Assembly: GCA_017963875.1 (NCBI GenBank)
Contig: JAGCTA010000428.1
Location: forward strand, 1-8,771
Length of the DNA: 8,771 nucleotides
Direction of reading: 5' to 3'
DNA from: Victivallales bacterium
GTDB lineage: Bacteria > Verrucomicrobiota > Lentisphaeria > Oligosphaerales > Oligosphaeraceae
The stretch's first letter is position 1. Each line of letters begins with the position of its first letter. Below the pieces are notes generated by a model, which was not told the DNA's origin, made no database searches, and saw nothing but the letters and a program-made list of their open reading frames with translations. The translations under genes were made by a program, and so were the position numbers. Positions 1 to 6,956 of the stretch are shown here, piece after piece.

Positions 1-121
1 GCGAGAGGATAATGCTGTTGCCCTGTTTCTTGATTTCAACTTCGGTCCCAGAGAACCTGTATTTTTTAGGAATTCGGACAGCCTGTGAGCGTCCAGTCAT
101 GAATAGTTTGGCTGTTTCCAT
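1..121 (-). CDS. vapB: VapB-type antitoxin, N-terminal part (runs off the left edge)
   Basis: On the minus strand an ATG at 121-119 opens a frame that stays open to the window edge (40 codons). It begins [20 protein letters not shown] and continues with a Y-R-F-x-G-x-E-V-x-I-K pattern. This is the classic N-terminus of VapB antitoxins with the AbrB/MazE/SpoVT swapped-hairpin fold: T-A-K-L-F, then G-R-S-Q-A-V-R-[IL]-P, then E-V-x-I. Such proteins bind DNA as dimers, repress their own operon and neutralise a PIN-domain VapC RNase, which would lie to the left, outside the window. A strong Shine-Dalgarno GGAGGA (tcctcc at 128-133) sits 6 nt before the ATG and fixes the start. The C-terminal toxin-binding part is not visible, so the partner toxin cannot be confirmed. 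The gene is divergent from the glycosidase operon and shares its AT-rich control region. Confidence 0.93.
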   Translation of the reverse strand, partial: METAKLFMTGRSQAVRIPKKYRFSGTEVEIKKQGNSIILS

Positions 122-153
122 TGTTGATCCTCCATTTAATAATATATCTTAAA

Positions 154-181
154 AATATATATTTTTCTTTCATTTTTGCAA
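154..181 (-). promoter_or_regulatory. Candidate vapB promoter in AT-rich divergent region
   Basis: Read on the minus strand, TTGCAA (181-176) and TATATT (159-154) are separated by 16 nt and resemble -35 and -10 boxes; the -10 lies about 32 nt before the vapB start codon. The region also contains a perfect 16-nt AT palindrome, AAAAATATATATTTTT, at 151-166, which could be an autoregulatory site for a VapB-type dimer or simply AT-rich spacer. TTGCAA is self-complementary, so it could also serve as a weak -35 for the plus-strand gene, but no good -10 follows on that strand. This is pattern matching only. Confidence 0.35.
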
Positions 182-261
182 GATGAATCGGTTCTGTCAT
201 TGTATTTTCTTAAACAACGATTATCTTGAATTCATCATCCTAAAATTCAGGAGATACACCG

Positions 262-2787
262 ATGAAAAAACTGCTATCACTGCTTGTTGTTTTCTGTTCT
301 TTTTTCCTTTGGGCTGAGGACATCACCCCCCTGCCCCTCAACGGCGATCTGAAACAGGTCCTCGACGGCATTCCGCTCGGCTGGGGCTGTCCCCCTGCTC
401 CGCAACTGCGATATATCAAGGAAGGCGGGCCAGACGGCCTGCCGTATGTAACTTTCGACGAGAACTCCACAGGCGGCTCCATGGTCCAAGAGAACATGAC
501 GCTGGTTCCCTGGGAACACTATCTCCTGTCCGTTAAAGTCAGGACGAAAGGCTTTAAGGCGAAAGGCTTCGCTCTGATCATCACCGATTCGGGATGGTAT
601 GATTCCGTCGGCATTCGACAAGTTCCAGAAGACACGGACTGGACAACCGTTGAGACGACATTCCGATGCCTCAATTCAAAACGTCTGAACGGCTATGCGC
701 TCAGATGCAATGTCCGCGACAAAAAGGCTGGAACGCTGGATATCGCTGACATTAAACTGATTCCACTGTCGGAAAAGGCGAAGACGGGAAGCAGGCAACC
801 GGAACTTCCAAAGAATCTGACCATGCCGCGGATGGTTCCATGGAGCCCCGCGCTGAACACCATTCCAATCAACAATCCGCTGGTTCAGTTCCGCTGGTTC
901 GGCCTGCCTGAAAACGGCGCAAAACTTGAGGATTGCACCGTCAGGCTAAATGTCGAGAAATCGAATTTTGCCAGCCCGACGGTGCCGCTGGGCATCGACA
1001 AGCCGTTTGCCATTGACCTGAAAGGACTTGCCGCAGGCACGCATGATGCCGAGATACAGGTTTATGATGGAACGGGAGACGTCGTGTTCAAGGAAACATT
1101 CAGGATTCAACTCAAAGACGTGCCGACTGCGGACGAGGTTGAAAAAGCGTCAAAGCGCCTGAACAACCTCTGCGTCGAATATGTCAATGGTTCCATCAAG
1201 GCGAATGAAGTCCACAATATTCCGCTTGAAATGGATGGTTGGCTGTATATCGCCGCCATCGATCCCCAGATGGAAAAATGGGAGGTGCGTCTGGACGGCG
1301 AAAAATTAATGGACGAGACAATTCCTTGGGGTGAAAGGTTCGTCCAGATTGAGGCGGGCAGACATACTATCAAGGCCAATTGCGGCATGAAACTAATCGT
1401 GCGGCGCATTTCAGAGACCTTCGCCTGTCCTGTGCTGACGAATGCCATTTTGCCGTTATATCAGTCGTATGAATGGTCGTTTTTCAGAAAATGGGCGATG
1501 CGCTCCTTGACGACATTGTGCGTCTACGGCTATCCGAAGGAAAACCAGACCATGCTTGACGAATTGAGCAGGACGGGCCATCGCATTGTCAAGGGCTTCA
1601 GGGCCACAGGTTTGACGACCGTCGATGACATAAAGGAACGTATAAAGAGTGCCTTTGAGAAAGACCCGAACACTGGCGGCTGCGACGCCGACGAACTCTT
1701 CTACGAGCAGCCTGCAATGGACATCTACACGCAGGGGTTGAAAACCGCCGACTATGACCGCAATCAGATTTTATACACGTGGGTCAATGGCGGCCCGAGC
1801 ATTCCAGCACGCCACACGGACTTCATTGCAACGGCGCAAAACGCGTCATGGGGGCGTGGGCGGATTCTGCATGAGGCCTACTGTTGCAGCACTCCGACGG
1901 AACAGGCCGCGCGCGATTTCCTCAAAGGCAGATTATCCATGGCGGGTTCCATCGCCTTCTATCCAGACTATGTCCGGCGCGCAGGACTCATTCTCGGCAA
2001 TTTCAATCAACTCAATGTTCTTTCCCTTGACCATCATGTCGAATGCGACTACAAATACTATCTCGATATGCAATTCAACATTCTTGCCAACGAGCCGTCG
2101 CTCAAGGACTTGGGGGTTGTCGGCTTCTGGGGGTGCCGTTATGCGGAGGATGACCTCTACCGCTGGTCGTTCGCACTTTTGAGGCATTATGTCATTGAAG
2201 GTAAACGCGGGATGCTTTCCGACAAATACGGTTTCCGCTATGCGCCAGGCCATATCGTCAACGGCGATTTTATGAATGGCCTTGACGGCTGGAAGGCGAT
2301 TCCAGCCGCGACGGACAGCATCAAGCAATCCAGACTTGGCAAATTTGGCGACACATATCAGGTGCGTTACACATGTCGTGCCAATGTCGGGGACAATTTC
2401 TGCCAGTTCACCGCCGTTGAAGGAAAGCCGAATGTCCTTTCTCAGACCGCCAAAAATCTTGTTCCAGGCAAGCAGTACACGTTTCTGTGCAGCATCGGCT
2501 GCCTAGATGACATTGAAAACAAGGTGATTAACAACAGACGTCTTGGGCTGGACGTGACCTTGGATGGCGCCACAGCGCAACCATGCTCTTTCGTCTGGGT
2601 TGATAAAAGAGACAAGGCTTACGGTGGTCGCAACGATCTCCCGAGGCTGAATCTCGTCCGAATCATCTTCACTGCTGAAAAGTCCGACATCACAGTGACG
2701 TTTTCAGACGGGGCTGCGAAACCAGGCGAGCGGCTGATGCTCAACTTCGTGCAGATTAAGCCCTATTTTCCAGAGGAATTAGATTGA
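262..2787 (+). CDS. Secreted multidomain glycosidase-like protein with N- and C-terminal carbohydrate-binding-type domains
   Basis: This 841-residue protein begins with a signal peptide (MKK, hydrophobic core to about residue 16, likely cleavage after L-W-A at 18), so it is exported. An AGGAG at 249-253, 8 nt before the ATG, supports the start. Apparent domains: a beta-sandwich like CBM4/9/16 modules (about 26-168); an Ig/Fn3-like sandwich (about 195-287); a PEGA-like segment with G-W-L-Y-I and a V-x-L-D-G turn (about 315-375); a putative alpha/beta barrel (about 415-640); and a CBM4/9-like sandwich (about 664-836) starting N-G-D-F and ending L-N-F-V-Q-I-K-P-Y-F. Acidic residues at predicted strand ends in the barrel (D477, E478 and E482; E538; E629, D630 and D631) are candidate catalytic groups. 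I do not recognise a named GH family, so substrate and activity are unknown. The next gene follows after 15 nt. A surface binding protein with an inactive barrel is the main alternative. Confidence 0.85.
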   Translation: MKKLLSLLVVFCSFFLWAEDITPLPLNGDLKQVLDGIPLGWGCPPAPQLRYIKEGGPDGLPYVTFDENSTGGSMVQENMTLVPWEHYLLSVKVRTKGFKAKGFALIITDSGWYDSVGIRQVPEDTDWTTVETTFRCLNSKRLNGYALRCNVRDKKAGTLDIADIKLIPLSEKAKTGSRQPELPKNLTMPRMVPWSPALNTIPINNPLVQFRWFGLPENGAKLEDCTVRLNVEKSNFASPTVPLGIDKPFAIDLKGLAAGTHDAEIQVYDGTGDVVFKETFRIQLKDVPTADEVEKASKRLNNLCVEYVNGSIKANEVHNIPLEMDGWLYIAAIDPQMEKWEVRLDGEKLMDETIPWGERFVQIEAGRHTIKANCGMKLIVRRISETFACPVLTNAILPLYQSYEWSFFRKWAMRSLTTLCVYGYPKENQTMLDELSRTGHRIVKGFRATGLTTVDDIKERIKSAFEKDPNTGGCDADELFYEQPAMDIYTQGLKTADYDRNQILYTWVNGGPSIPARHTDFIATAQNASWGRGRILHEAYCCSTPTEQAARDFLKGRLSMAGSIAFYPDYVRRAGLILGNFNQLNVLSLDHHVECDYKYYLDMQFNILANEPSLKDLGVVGFWGCRYAEDDLYRWSFALLRHYVIEGKRGMLSDKYGFRYAPGHIVNGDFMNGLDGWKAIPAATDSIKQSRLGKFGDTYQVRYTCRANVGDNFCQFTAVEGKPNVLSQTAKNLVPGKQYTFLCSIGCLDDIENKVINNRRLGLDVTLDGATAQPCSFVWVDKRDKAYGGRNDLPRLNLVRIIFTAEKSDITVTFSDGAAKPGERLMLNFVQIKPYFPEELD

Positions 2788-2802
2788 AGAGGAGTAGTGA
2801 AC

Positions 2803-5136
2803 ATGCTGAATTTGAAAAACTACAACCAACCGTCATCCGTCAATGCGCCTGGGTATTTCTGGCTGCTCAACGGTCCGATGGAGGAGAAGACGATTCGCGA
2901 ACAGGTAAGGGACATGGCAGAAAAAGGTGCCCGTACAGTGTGTCCTCATCCGTTGCCGCCCGAATTCCGCAAGTTCTTCCATAGTCAGATGCCGAAGAAC
3001 TTCTATCTCACGCCTGATTATTTCAAAATGTACCAGGTGATAATTGATGAATGCAGGCGGCTGGGAATGAACTGCTATCTGTATGACGAGGGGGGCTGGC
3101 CATCGGGAGGCGCCTGCGGGAAGGTCTATGCCTCAGACACCGTGAAATTCCGTCGAAAAATGGTCGTTCTGGACGGCAAGGGCGGTTACAAAATCGAACT
3201 GGACGCCGTCGATCCAGCCAAAAGCACCGTGCCTGACATTCTCGCCAAAGGGTGCACGGAGAAATTCCTCGAACTGACGCACGAGCAGTATTTCAAAACT
3301 GTCGGTGAAGCCTTTGGCAAGAACATCCGCTTCGCCTTCACGGATGAACCTGCCATGGTCAGTTGCAGTTATACGCGATTGACCTGGACGGACGACTTTG
3401 CGGAGGAGTTCCAAAAGCGCAAAGGCTATGATGTCAGGCCGTATCTCGTCCGCTTGCTTGAGTTCAATCTAGATTCCAAAATCAACGATGTCCGCATAGA
3501 TTTCCTGGATGTCACTTCGCAGTTGTTTGTCGAGCGGTACATGCTTCCGATTCGCGACTGGTGCAGGAAGCATGGGATCAAATCGGGCGGCCACGTCAGT
3601 GGCGAGGACAGTTTCACCAATTTGCAGATGAGGGACTTCGGCCATCCGTTGCGTACGTTGCGCGCCTTGGACGAGCCTGGCGTGGACCTCATCTGGAGGC
3701 AACTCTGGCCTGGCGAGCGCTTGCATCCGTTCCCGAAACTCGCGTCCAGCGTCGGCAATCAGGGCGGCAACCGCCACATCTTGGGCGAGTTATTCGGCGT
3801 GTATGGCAATGGGCTGACTTTCGGGCAGATGCAGTTCCTCGTCGACTACATGCTGCTGAACGGCGTCAATACGTTCGTGTTTGGCTGTCGGCCATATACC
3901 ACGGAGGACGGCATGGAGGGCGAACGGCCCCATTTCGGCCCCGTCAATCCGCAGTGGTTGTGCATCAAGCCGTTCCACGACTATGTCGCGCGTCAGTCTC
4001 ATCTCTCAACGGAATCCACGCCAGTCGTTGCCACGGCACTGTTTCTAGATGTCCGCACGATGTGGGGCGAACTGCGCAAGGCGAACTATTCCGCCGAAAA
4101 CCAGGTGCAGATTGCGGAGCGCCTTCTGGCGCAGCAGAGCGACTTCGACTATATCGACGACGATGTCCTTGCCACAGCGAGGCTCTATCGCGGCAAGGTG
4201 AGAATCGGCAAGGCGATTTATGACCGAATCGTCATACCCGTCAATGCGAATCTTGCGCCTGAAGCGCGGAAAAATATGGATAAACTCAAGGCGGCGGGAT
4301 TCCCAATCCTGTCGTCAGACGAGACGCAACTAGTGCCGTCGACGCTGAAGATTGTCGGCGGCGACTGGCGGCTGCGCGTGCGCAAGCACCGCCGCGCCAA
4401 CGGCGATGTGCTCTATTTTGTCATGAACATCTCCGAAAAGGAGATAACGGCGGATTTCGAGGCCGAGGAGAAGCTTCCTGTCGCACGGTGCGATTCGTGG
4501 AGTGGACGGATATTCACGCTGAGGACTAAGAAATGCGGCACTTGGCGCTGGACGTTCAGACCGTATTCGATGGTCGTGTTCCTGCTCACGGAAGACATGA
4601 CGGGCGCGGAACCCGAGCCACCCGCGCTTGCTGAAACCGTTGCTGAACTGAAAAACGGATGGAAAATCAGGCCTATGCGCCAAGTGACCGTCGGAGAGCA
4701 TGATTTCATTGTTTCCAATAGCAAAACAGTATCGAAGGCCGTTCGTCTCGGTGATTGGAAAGATGTTCTCGGGGCGGATTTTAGCGGCGAGGCAGAGTAT
4801 AGCATCATGTTTGATGGCACGAAGGCGAAAGGCGCGGCGTATCTGGATCTGGGTGATGTCAAATACTGCGCGGAGGTCATCCTCAACGGCAAGTGCCTCG
4901 GGATACGCCTCTGTGAGCCATACGTCTTCCCAATTGGAAATGCGCTAAAAAAGGGACGGAATACGCTGGCGATTCGCGTCACCAACACGCTGGCGAATGC
5001 AGTGGCGCCTGATGAGATTCTCGAGAGATGGCAGAAGCAGTTCCAGCCGCAATCGTCCTACGAGACGCGTCAGCGCAGTTATGAGCGCGAAAGCCTCCCC
5101 TCGGGTCTGTTCGGTCCCGTGCGGTTTCGCAGATAG
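2803..5136 (+). CDS. GH106-like (alpha-L-rhamnosidase-related) glycoside hydrolase, no signal peptide
   Basis: I favour ATG 2803 (777 residues) over GTG 2797, because the GGAG at 2791-2794 lies 8 nt from the ATG but only 2 nt from the GTG. No signal peptide or membrane segment is visible, so a cytoplasmic enzyme is likely. The barrel (about 15-395) carries motifs of the GH106-related group: YDEGGWPSGGACG starting at 94, FTDEPA at 179-184 followed by W-T-D-D-F and K-G-Y-D, G-G-H-V-S-G-E-D at 262-269, and L-G-E-L-F-G at 327-332. E182 and E329 are my candidate catalytic carboxylates. A Rossmann-like segment (about 399-506) and a linking sandwich follow. Next comes a GH2-type sugar-binding jelly roll (about 615-735) with L-D-L-G, A-E-V-I-L-N-G-K and V-T-N-T, and a G-L-F-G-P-V terminus. 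The link to GH106 is by motif style; rhamnose specificity is not established. It is co-transcribed with the exported protein upstream, fitting a role in processing imported oligosaccharides. Confidence 0.88.
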   Translation: MLNLKNYNQPSSVNAPGYFWLLNGPMEEKTIREQVRDMAEKGARTVCPHPLPPEFRKFFHSQMPKNFYLTPDYFKMYQVIIDECRRLGMNCYLYDEGGWPSGGACGKVYASDTVKFRRKMVVLDGKGGYKIELDAVDPAKSTVPDILAKGCTEKFLELTHEQYFKTVGEAFGKNIRFAFTDEPAMVSCSYTRLTWTDDFAEEFQKRKGYDVRPYLVRLLEFNLDSKINDVRIDFLDVTSQLFVERYMLPIRDWCRKHGIKSGGHVSGEDSFTNLQMRDFGHPLRTLRALDEPGVDLIWRQLWPGERLHPFPKLASSVGNQGGNRHILGELFGVYGNGLTFGQMQFLVDYMLLNGVNTFVFGCRPYTTEDGMEGERPHFGPVNPQWLCIKPFHDYVARQSHLSTESTPVVATALFLDVRTMWGELRKANYSAENQVQIAERLLAQQSDFDYIDDDVLATARLYRGKVRIGKAIYDRIVIPVNANLAPEARKNMDKLKAAGFPILSSDETQLVPSTLKIVGGDWRLRVRKHRRANGDVLYFVMNISEKEITADFEAEEKLPVARCDSWSGRIFTLRTKKCGTWRWTFRPYSMVVFLLTEDMTGAEPEPPALAETVAELKNGWKIRPMRQVTVGEHDFIVSNSKTVSKAVRLGDWKDVLGADFSGEAEYSIMFDGTKAKGAAYLDLGDVKYCAEVILNGKCLGIRLCEPYVFPIGNALKKGRNTLAIRVTNTLANAVAPDEILERWQKQFQPQSSYETRQRSYERESLPSGLFGPVRFRR

Positions 5137-5220
5137 GAAGCGATGGATATTTTGGAAATCAACCGAGCACAACTTCAGCAGTTGCCTGCTGGAGTTGTCA
5201 GAAGAGAGAAAACGCTTTTT

Positions 5221-5394
5221 CTATGTTTTGAAAACTCTTTGGTTGATTGACGCCATGCAGCCGAGTGCCGTATAGACAAGTTCCTGATATAAGGTCGCTA
5301 TCGACGATTTCCACCCAGTTTTGCAAAAATCCATCAACTCCGCATACGCCTTGATGGCATTCAGGGTGTTAGTCTGGTACCGCTTGAGGATCAT
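5221..5394 (-). pseudogene. Probable 5' stub of a type III Res-like helicase gene, running into a repeat
   Basis: On the minus strand an ATG at 5394-5392 overlaps the yhcG stop codon as ATGA, a typical translational-coupling arrangement. It opens a 57-codon frame starting M-I-L-K-R-Y-Q-T-N-T-L-N-A-I-K-A-Y. The pattern L-K-x-Y-Q-x-x-T-L-x-x-L-x-x-[YF] is what I expect at the extreme N-terminus of type III restriction Res subunits and related DEAD/DEAH helicases, which are hundreds of residues longer. After about 20 residues the frame enters the 72-bp repeat at 5272-5343 and stops at 5221-5223, so nearly the whole helicase gene is missing, including the Walker A motif. The match is short, so the identification rests equally on the coupled position after yhcG and on the mod stub upstream. 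Confidence 0.5.
5272..5343. repeat. 72-bp direct repeat, left copy
   Basis: This segment aligns without gaps to 6814-6885 with 52 of 72 positions identical by my hand count. Shared runs are ATAGACAAGTTCC, ATATAAGG and ATTTCCA on the plus strand. Both copies are in the same orientation and bracket the mod-yhcG-res debris. Read on the minus strand, both would encode a peptide of the form TGWK, then LY, then ELVY. The right copy has a TAG in that frame, so they are either old coding fragments or a non-coding dispersed repeat. Confidence 0.65.
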
Positions 5395-6637
5395 TGCCCG
5401 TTCTCCTTTGAATCTTCCATCTTCGCCTTGGCATTCTCTGCCATGACTTTACGCACGCCGTCAATGACTGGTGCAAGCGTCTTGTACGGTTCGGGAATGT
5501 TGCGGAGTGCCTGATAGGTTGCAATGCCGATGGGCTTCGAATAGCCCTGCACTGCCAACTGCACGATAGGCTTGTTCATCTTTTCGCAAAGCAGAAGCCC
5601 AAGCGTCGGATTCTCGTCCGGCTTCTTCATGAGCCTGTCGAGCGCCGAGAGGTAGAAATTGAGCTGGCCGAGGTATCCAGGATGGAAGTCACCCATCTTG
5701 AGTTCAATCGCCACCATCGCCTTTAGTCCACGATGGAAGAACAGCAGATCGACAAAGAACTCCTCGTCTGCCAACACCAGGCGCTTCTCGCGCCCCATGA
5801 AGCAGAAGTCATCGCCGCCGAGCGCCTGAATCGTCTTCTCGATATCGGCGACCATCGACTTCGACAATACGCGCTCGTCGGTCTCGTAGCCCTAGCGCGC
5901 ATCGACATTGTCGAGATTCACAAGGTCAAGCAGATATTCGTCCTTGAACGAACGTACCGCCTGCGTCACCAATGCCATCGGCGATAGCGTCTTCTCGAAG
6001 TTGTTCGGCAACGCCCCGATGTGATGGTAGTCATCGGCGCGGAGGTGGGACTGCAGCTGCTCGACCGACCACAGTCCTTTTGCACAGGCATGGATGTAGT
6101 AAAGCCGCTCGTCAAAGTCTTTGCAGAAACGGATGATTTCGCGATGGAGCGTAAAGCCGATGGAGACAAAGGCGGCAATGTCATCTTTGTCCAATTCGCC
6201 CGTTGCCAATGGGCGAATTTCGTCACTTGGCAAGTGACGTTTCAATTTGCTTTTTGACAAGTAACGAATTTCGACACTTGGCAAGTGTCGAATTACAGAA
6301 TCCCCAAATTCGACACTTGCCAAGTGTCGAATTGCCGAAACGTCTGCCCACGCTTCAAAAAACAGCCGCATGTACTTTATACTCATCGCCGAGAACCCCC
6401 TCAGCCCTGGCAATTCCACCTGCAGACGCTTTGAAAGCGCGTCTATCGCGCCTGACCCCACTTGGCGTTGCGCGTCTTCATCGAAATGTATCCGCCCACA
6501 TAAAAATACAGCTTCAGCGCCTCGGCGTTTGCGAGATGCGCCGCCTTTGCCCTCGCTTGCAGAATTGCGAGTTTAATGTCCTTGACCGCTCCTGCGAAAT
6601 CCTGCGGGATTTCAACTTTGTTTTTCCCACTTTCCAT
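5391..6637 (-). pseudogene. yhcG: Broken YhcG/DUF1016-family PDDEXK nuclease gene
   Basis: Three minus-strand pieces together make one YhcG-type protein of about 415 residues. Piece one (start ATG 6637, AGGAG 7 nt upstream) has the DUF1016 N-terminal pattern with K-T-R-N-A-K-W-G. A one-base loss at the G run (CCCC on the plus strand, 6456-6459) shifts the frame; reading resumes as S-G-A-I-D-A-L-S, followed by L-P-G-L-R-G-F-S. Piece two runs through a variable repeat region into I-G-F-T, A-D-D-Y-H and G-A-L-P-N-N-F, then meets an in-frame TAG (5894-5892). Piece three continues in the same frame with the nuclease core E-E-F-F-V-D-L-L-F, V-A-I-E-L-K and L-N-F-Y-L-S-A-L-D. The catalytic D, E and K lie near 5750-5748, 5705-5703 and 5699-5697. 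YhcG proteins are nucleases often found beside restriction-modification genes. Two lesions plus missing partners make this a decayed gene. Gene 2 ends in TAG, which argues against TAG being read as sense. Confidence 0.9.
6193..6333. repeat. Array of palindromes inside the yhcG pseudogene
   Basis: Four inverted repeats follow one another: AATTCGCCC/GGGCGAATT at 6193-6219 (9-nt loop); CGTCACTTG/CAAGTGACG at 6221-6239 (1-nt centre); TTCGACACTTG/CAAGTGTCGAA at 6270-6292 (1-nt centre); and a perfect 27-nt palindrome with 13-nt arms at 6307-6333. A degenerate unit lies at about 6252-6268. On the minus strand the units encode in-frame repeats of the form R-x-L-[AP]-[ST]-x-E in the linker between the DUF1016 N-terminal domain and the PDDEXK domain. 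The region is both a coding minisatellite and a potential cruciform or hairpin array. Confidence 0.85.
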
Positions 6638-6688
6638 TTTCATTCTCCTCACTATCTTCTCATTACTACGTCGTAGGGCGTCTGACGT

Positions 6689-6745
6689 AACCTCCTTGTC
6701 GTGCTTGACCGCCTTTTAGCGTCCCATCCAGTTCAGCATCGGCAT
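6689..6745 (-). pseudogene. N-terminal stub of a type III-like adenine-specific DNA methyltransferase (Mod)
   Basis: From ATG 6745 the minus strand reads MPMLNWMGR, then TAA (6718-6716), then KAVKHDKEV in the same frame. Type III-type Mod methyltransferases commonly begin M-P-x-L-N-W-[IM]-G-[KR]-x-x-V-x-x-H-H-x-E-V, so this is a 19-codon stub with the family's opening signature and an internal nonsense codon. An AAGGAG (CTCCTT at 6756-6761) lies 10 nt before the ATG. The rest of the methyltransferase, including the DPPY and FxGxG motifs, is gone: after K-E-V there are only 51 nt before the yhcG start, and the frame continues open into yhcG. A short hairpin CTACG-T-CGTAG at 6666-6676 lies in this junction. 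The order mod, yhcG, res matches defence-type operons. Confidence 0.6.
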
Positions 6746-6813
6746 CTTTTCGGTTCTCCTTCAGTCGTATTGCGATGTCTCTTTTCCTGCTGTCCTTGGG
6801 CCATGTTTGTTAC

Positions 6814-6885
6814 ATAGACAAGTTCCCAATATAAGGCTACAATCCCCTATTTCCATCCTGTTCCACAACAATCCGTATGTTCCGC
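6814..6885. repeat. 72-bp direct repeat, right copy
   Basis: This is the partner of 5272-5343, in the same orientation and about 72 percent identical by hand alignment. On the minus strand it lies just upstream of the mod stub, and a TAG interrupts the frame shared with the left copy. Conservation ends at about 6885, six bases before the palindromic element next to the promoter of the last gene. Confidence 0.65.
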
Positions 6886-6891
6886 TCAGAA

Positions 6892-6956
6892 TCAACCGAA
6901 AAAACATGGATATTTTTCGGATTCAACCGAAAAAACTATGGATATTTTTCGGTTGA
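6892..6956. promoter_or_regulatory. Tandem palindromic element, operator-like, overlapping the -35 box of the next gene
   Basis: Two tandem copies of a 30-31 bp unit (about 6891-6920 and 6922-6952) each contain CCGAAAAA, a 9-10 nt spacer with ATGGATA, and TTTTTCGG. The outer arms extend further: TCAACCGAAAAA at 6892-6903 and again at 6923-6934 is the exact reverse complement of TTTTTCGGTTGA at 6945-6956. The last arm runs into the -35 hexamer TTGACA (6953-6958). Repeated inverted half-sites touching a -35 box are what a repressor or dimeric regulator site looks like. The arms could also fold as alternative hairpins in RNA. No regulator gene is in the window, so the binding protein is unknown. 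Confidence 0.6.

Noticed and set aside
3561..4223. 220-codon plus-strand frame rich in Arg and Ala
   Set aside because: It lies in another frame entirely inside the GH106-like gene, whose own frame carries clear conserved motifs; composition is that of a shadow frame.
4413..4988. 191-codon minus-strand frame
   Set aside because: Antisense to the C-terminal part of the GH106-like gene, including its jelly-roll domain; no recognisable domain.
5143..5250. 35-codon plus-strand frame starting MDILEINRAQ right after the GH106-like gene
   Set aside because: The only Shine-Dalgarno-like sequence lies 2 nt from the ATG, no family is recognisable, and its start coincides with the repeat related to 6906-6930, so it is more likely repeat sequence than a gene.
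6193..6333. CRISPR array
   Set aside because: The repeats are few, unequal in spacing, palindromic throughout and encode an in-frame peptide repeat of YhcG; no uniform spacers or cas genes.
6203..6676. 157-codon plus-strand frame with RHLASVE repeats
   Set aside because: It is the antisense of the yhcG pseudogene; the repeats appear there only because the DNA units are palindromes. The rest has no domain signal.
6666..6676. CTACG-T-CGTAG hairpin as an attachment site
   Set aside because: Only 5-bp arms, single copy, no integrase; noted only as lying in the mod-yhcG deletion junction.
6733..6804. 23-codon minus-strand frame starting MAQGQQEKRHRNTTEGEP just before the mod stub
   Set aside because: No recognisable family; it overlaps the mod start in another frame and has no good ribosome binding site. 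It may be part of the repeat-derived leader.
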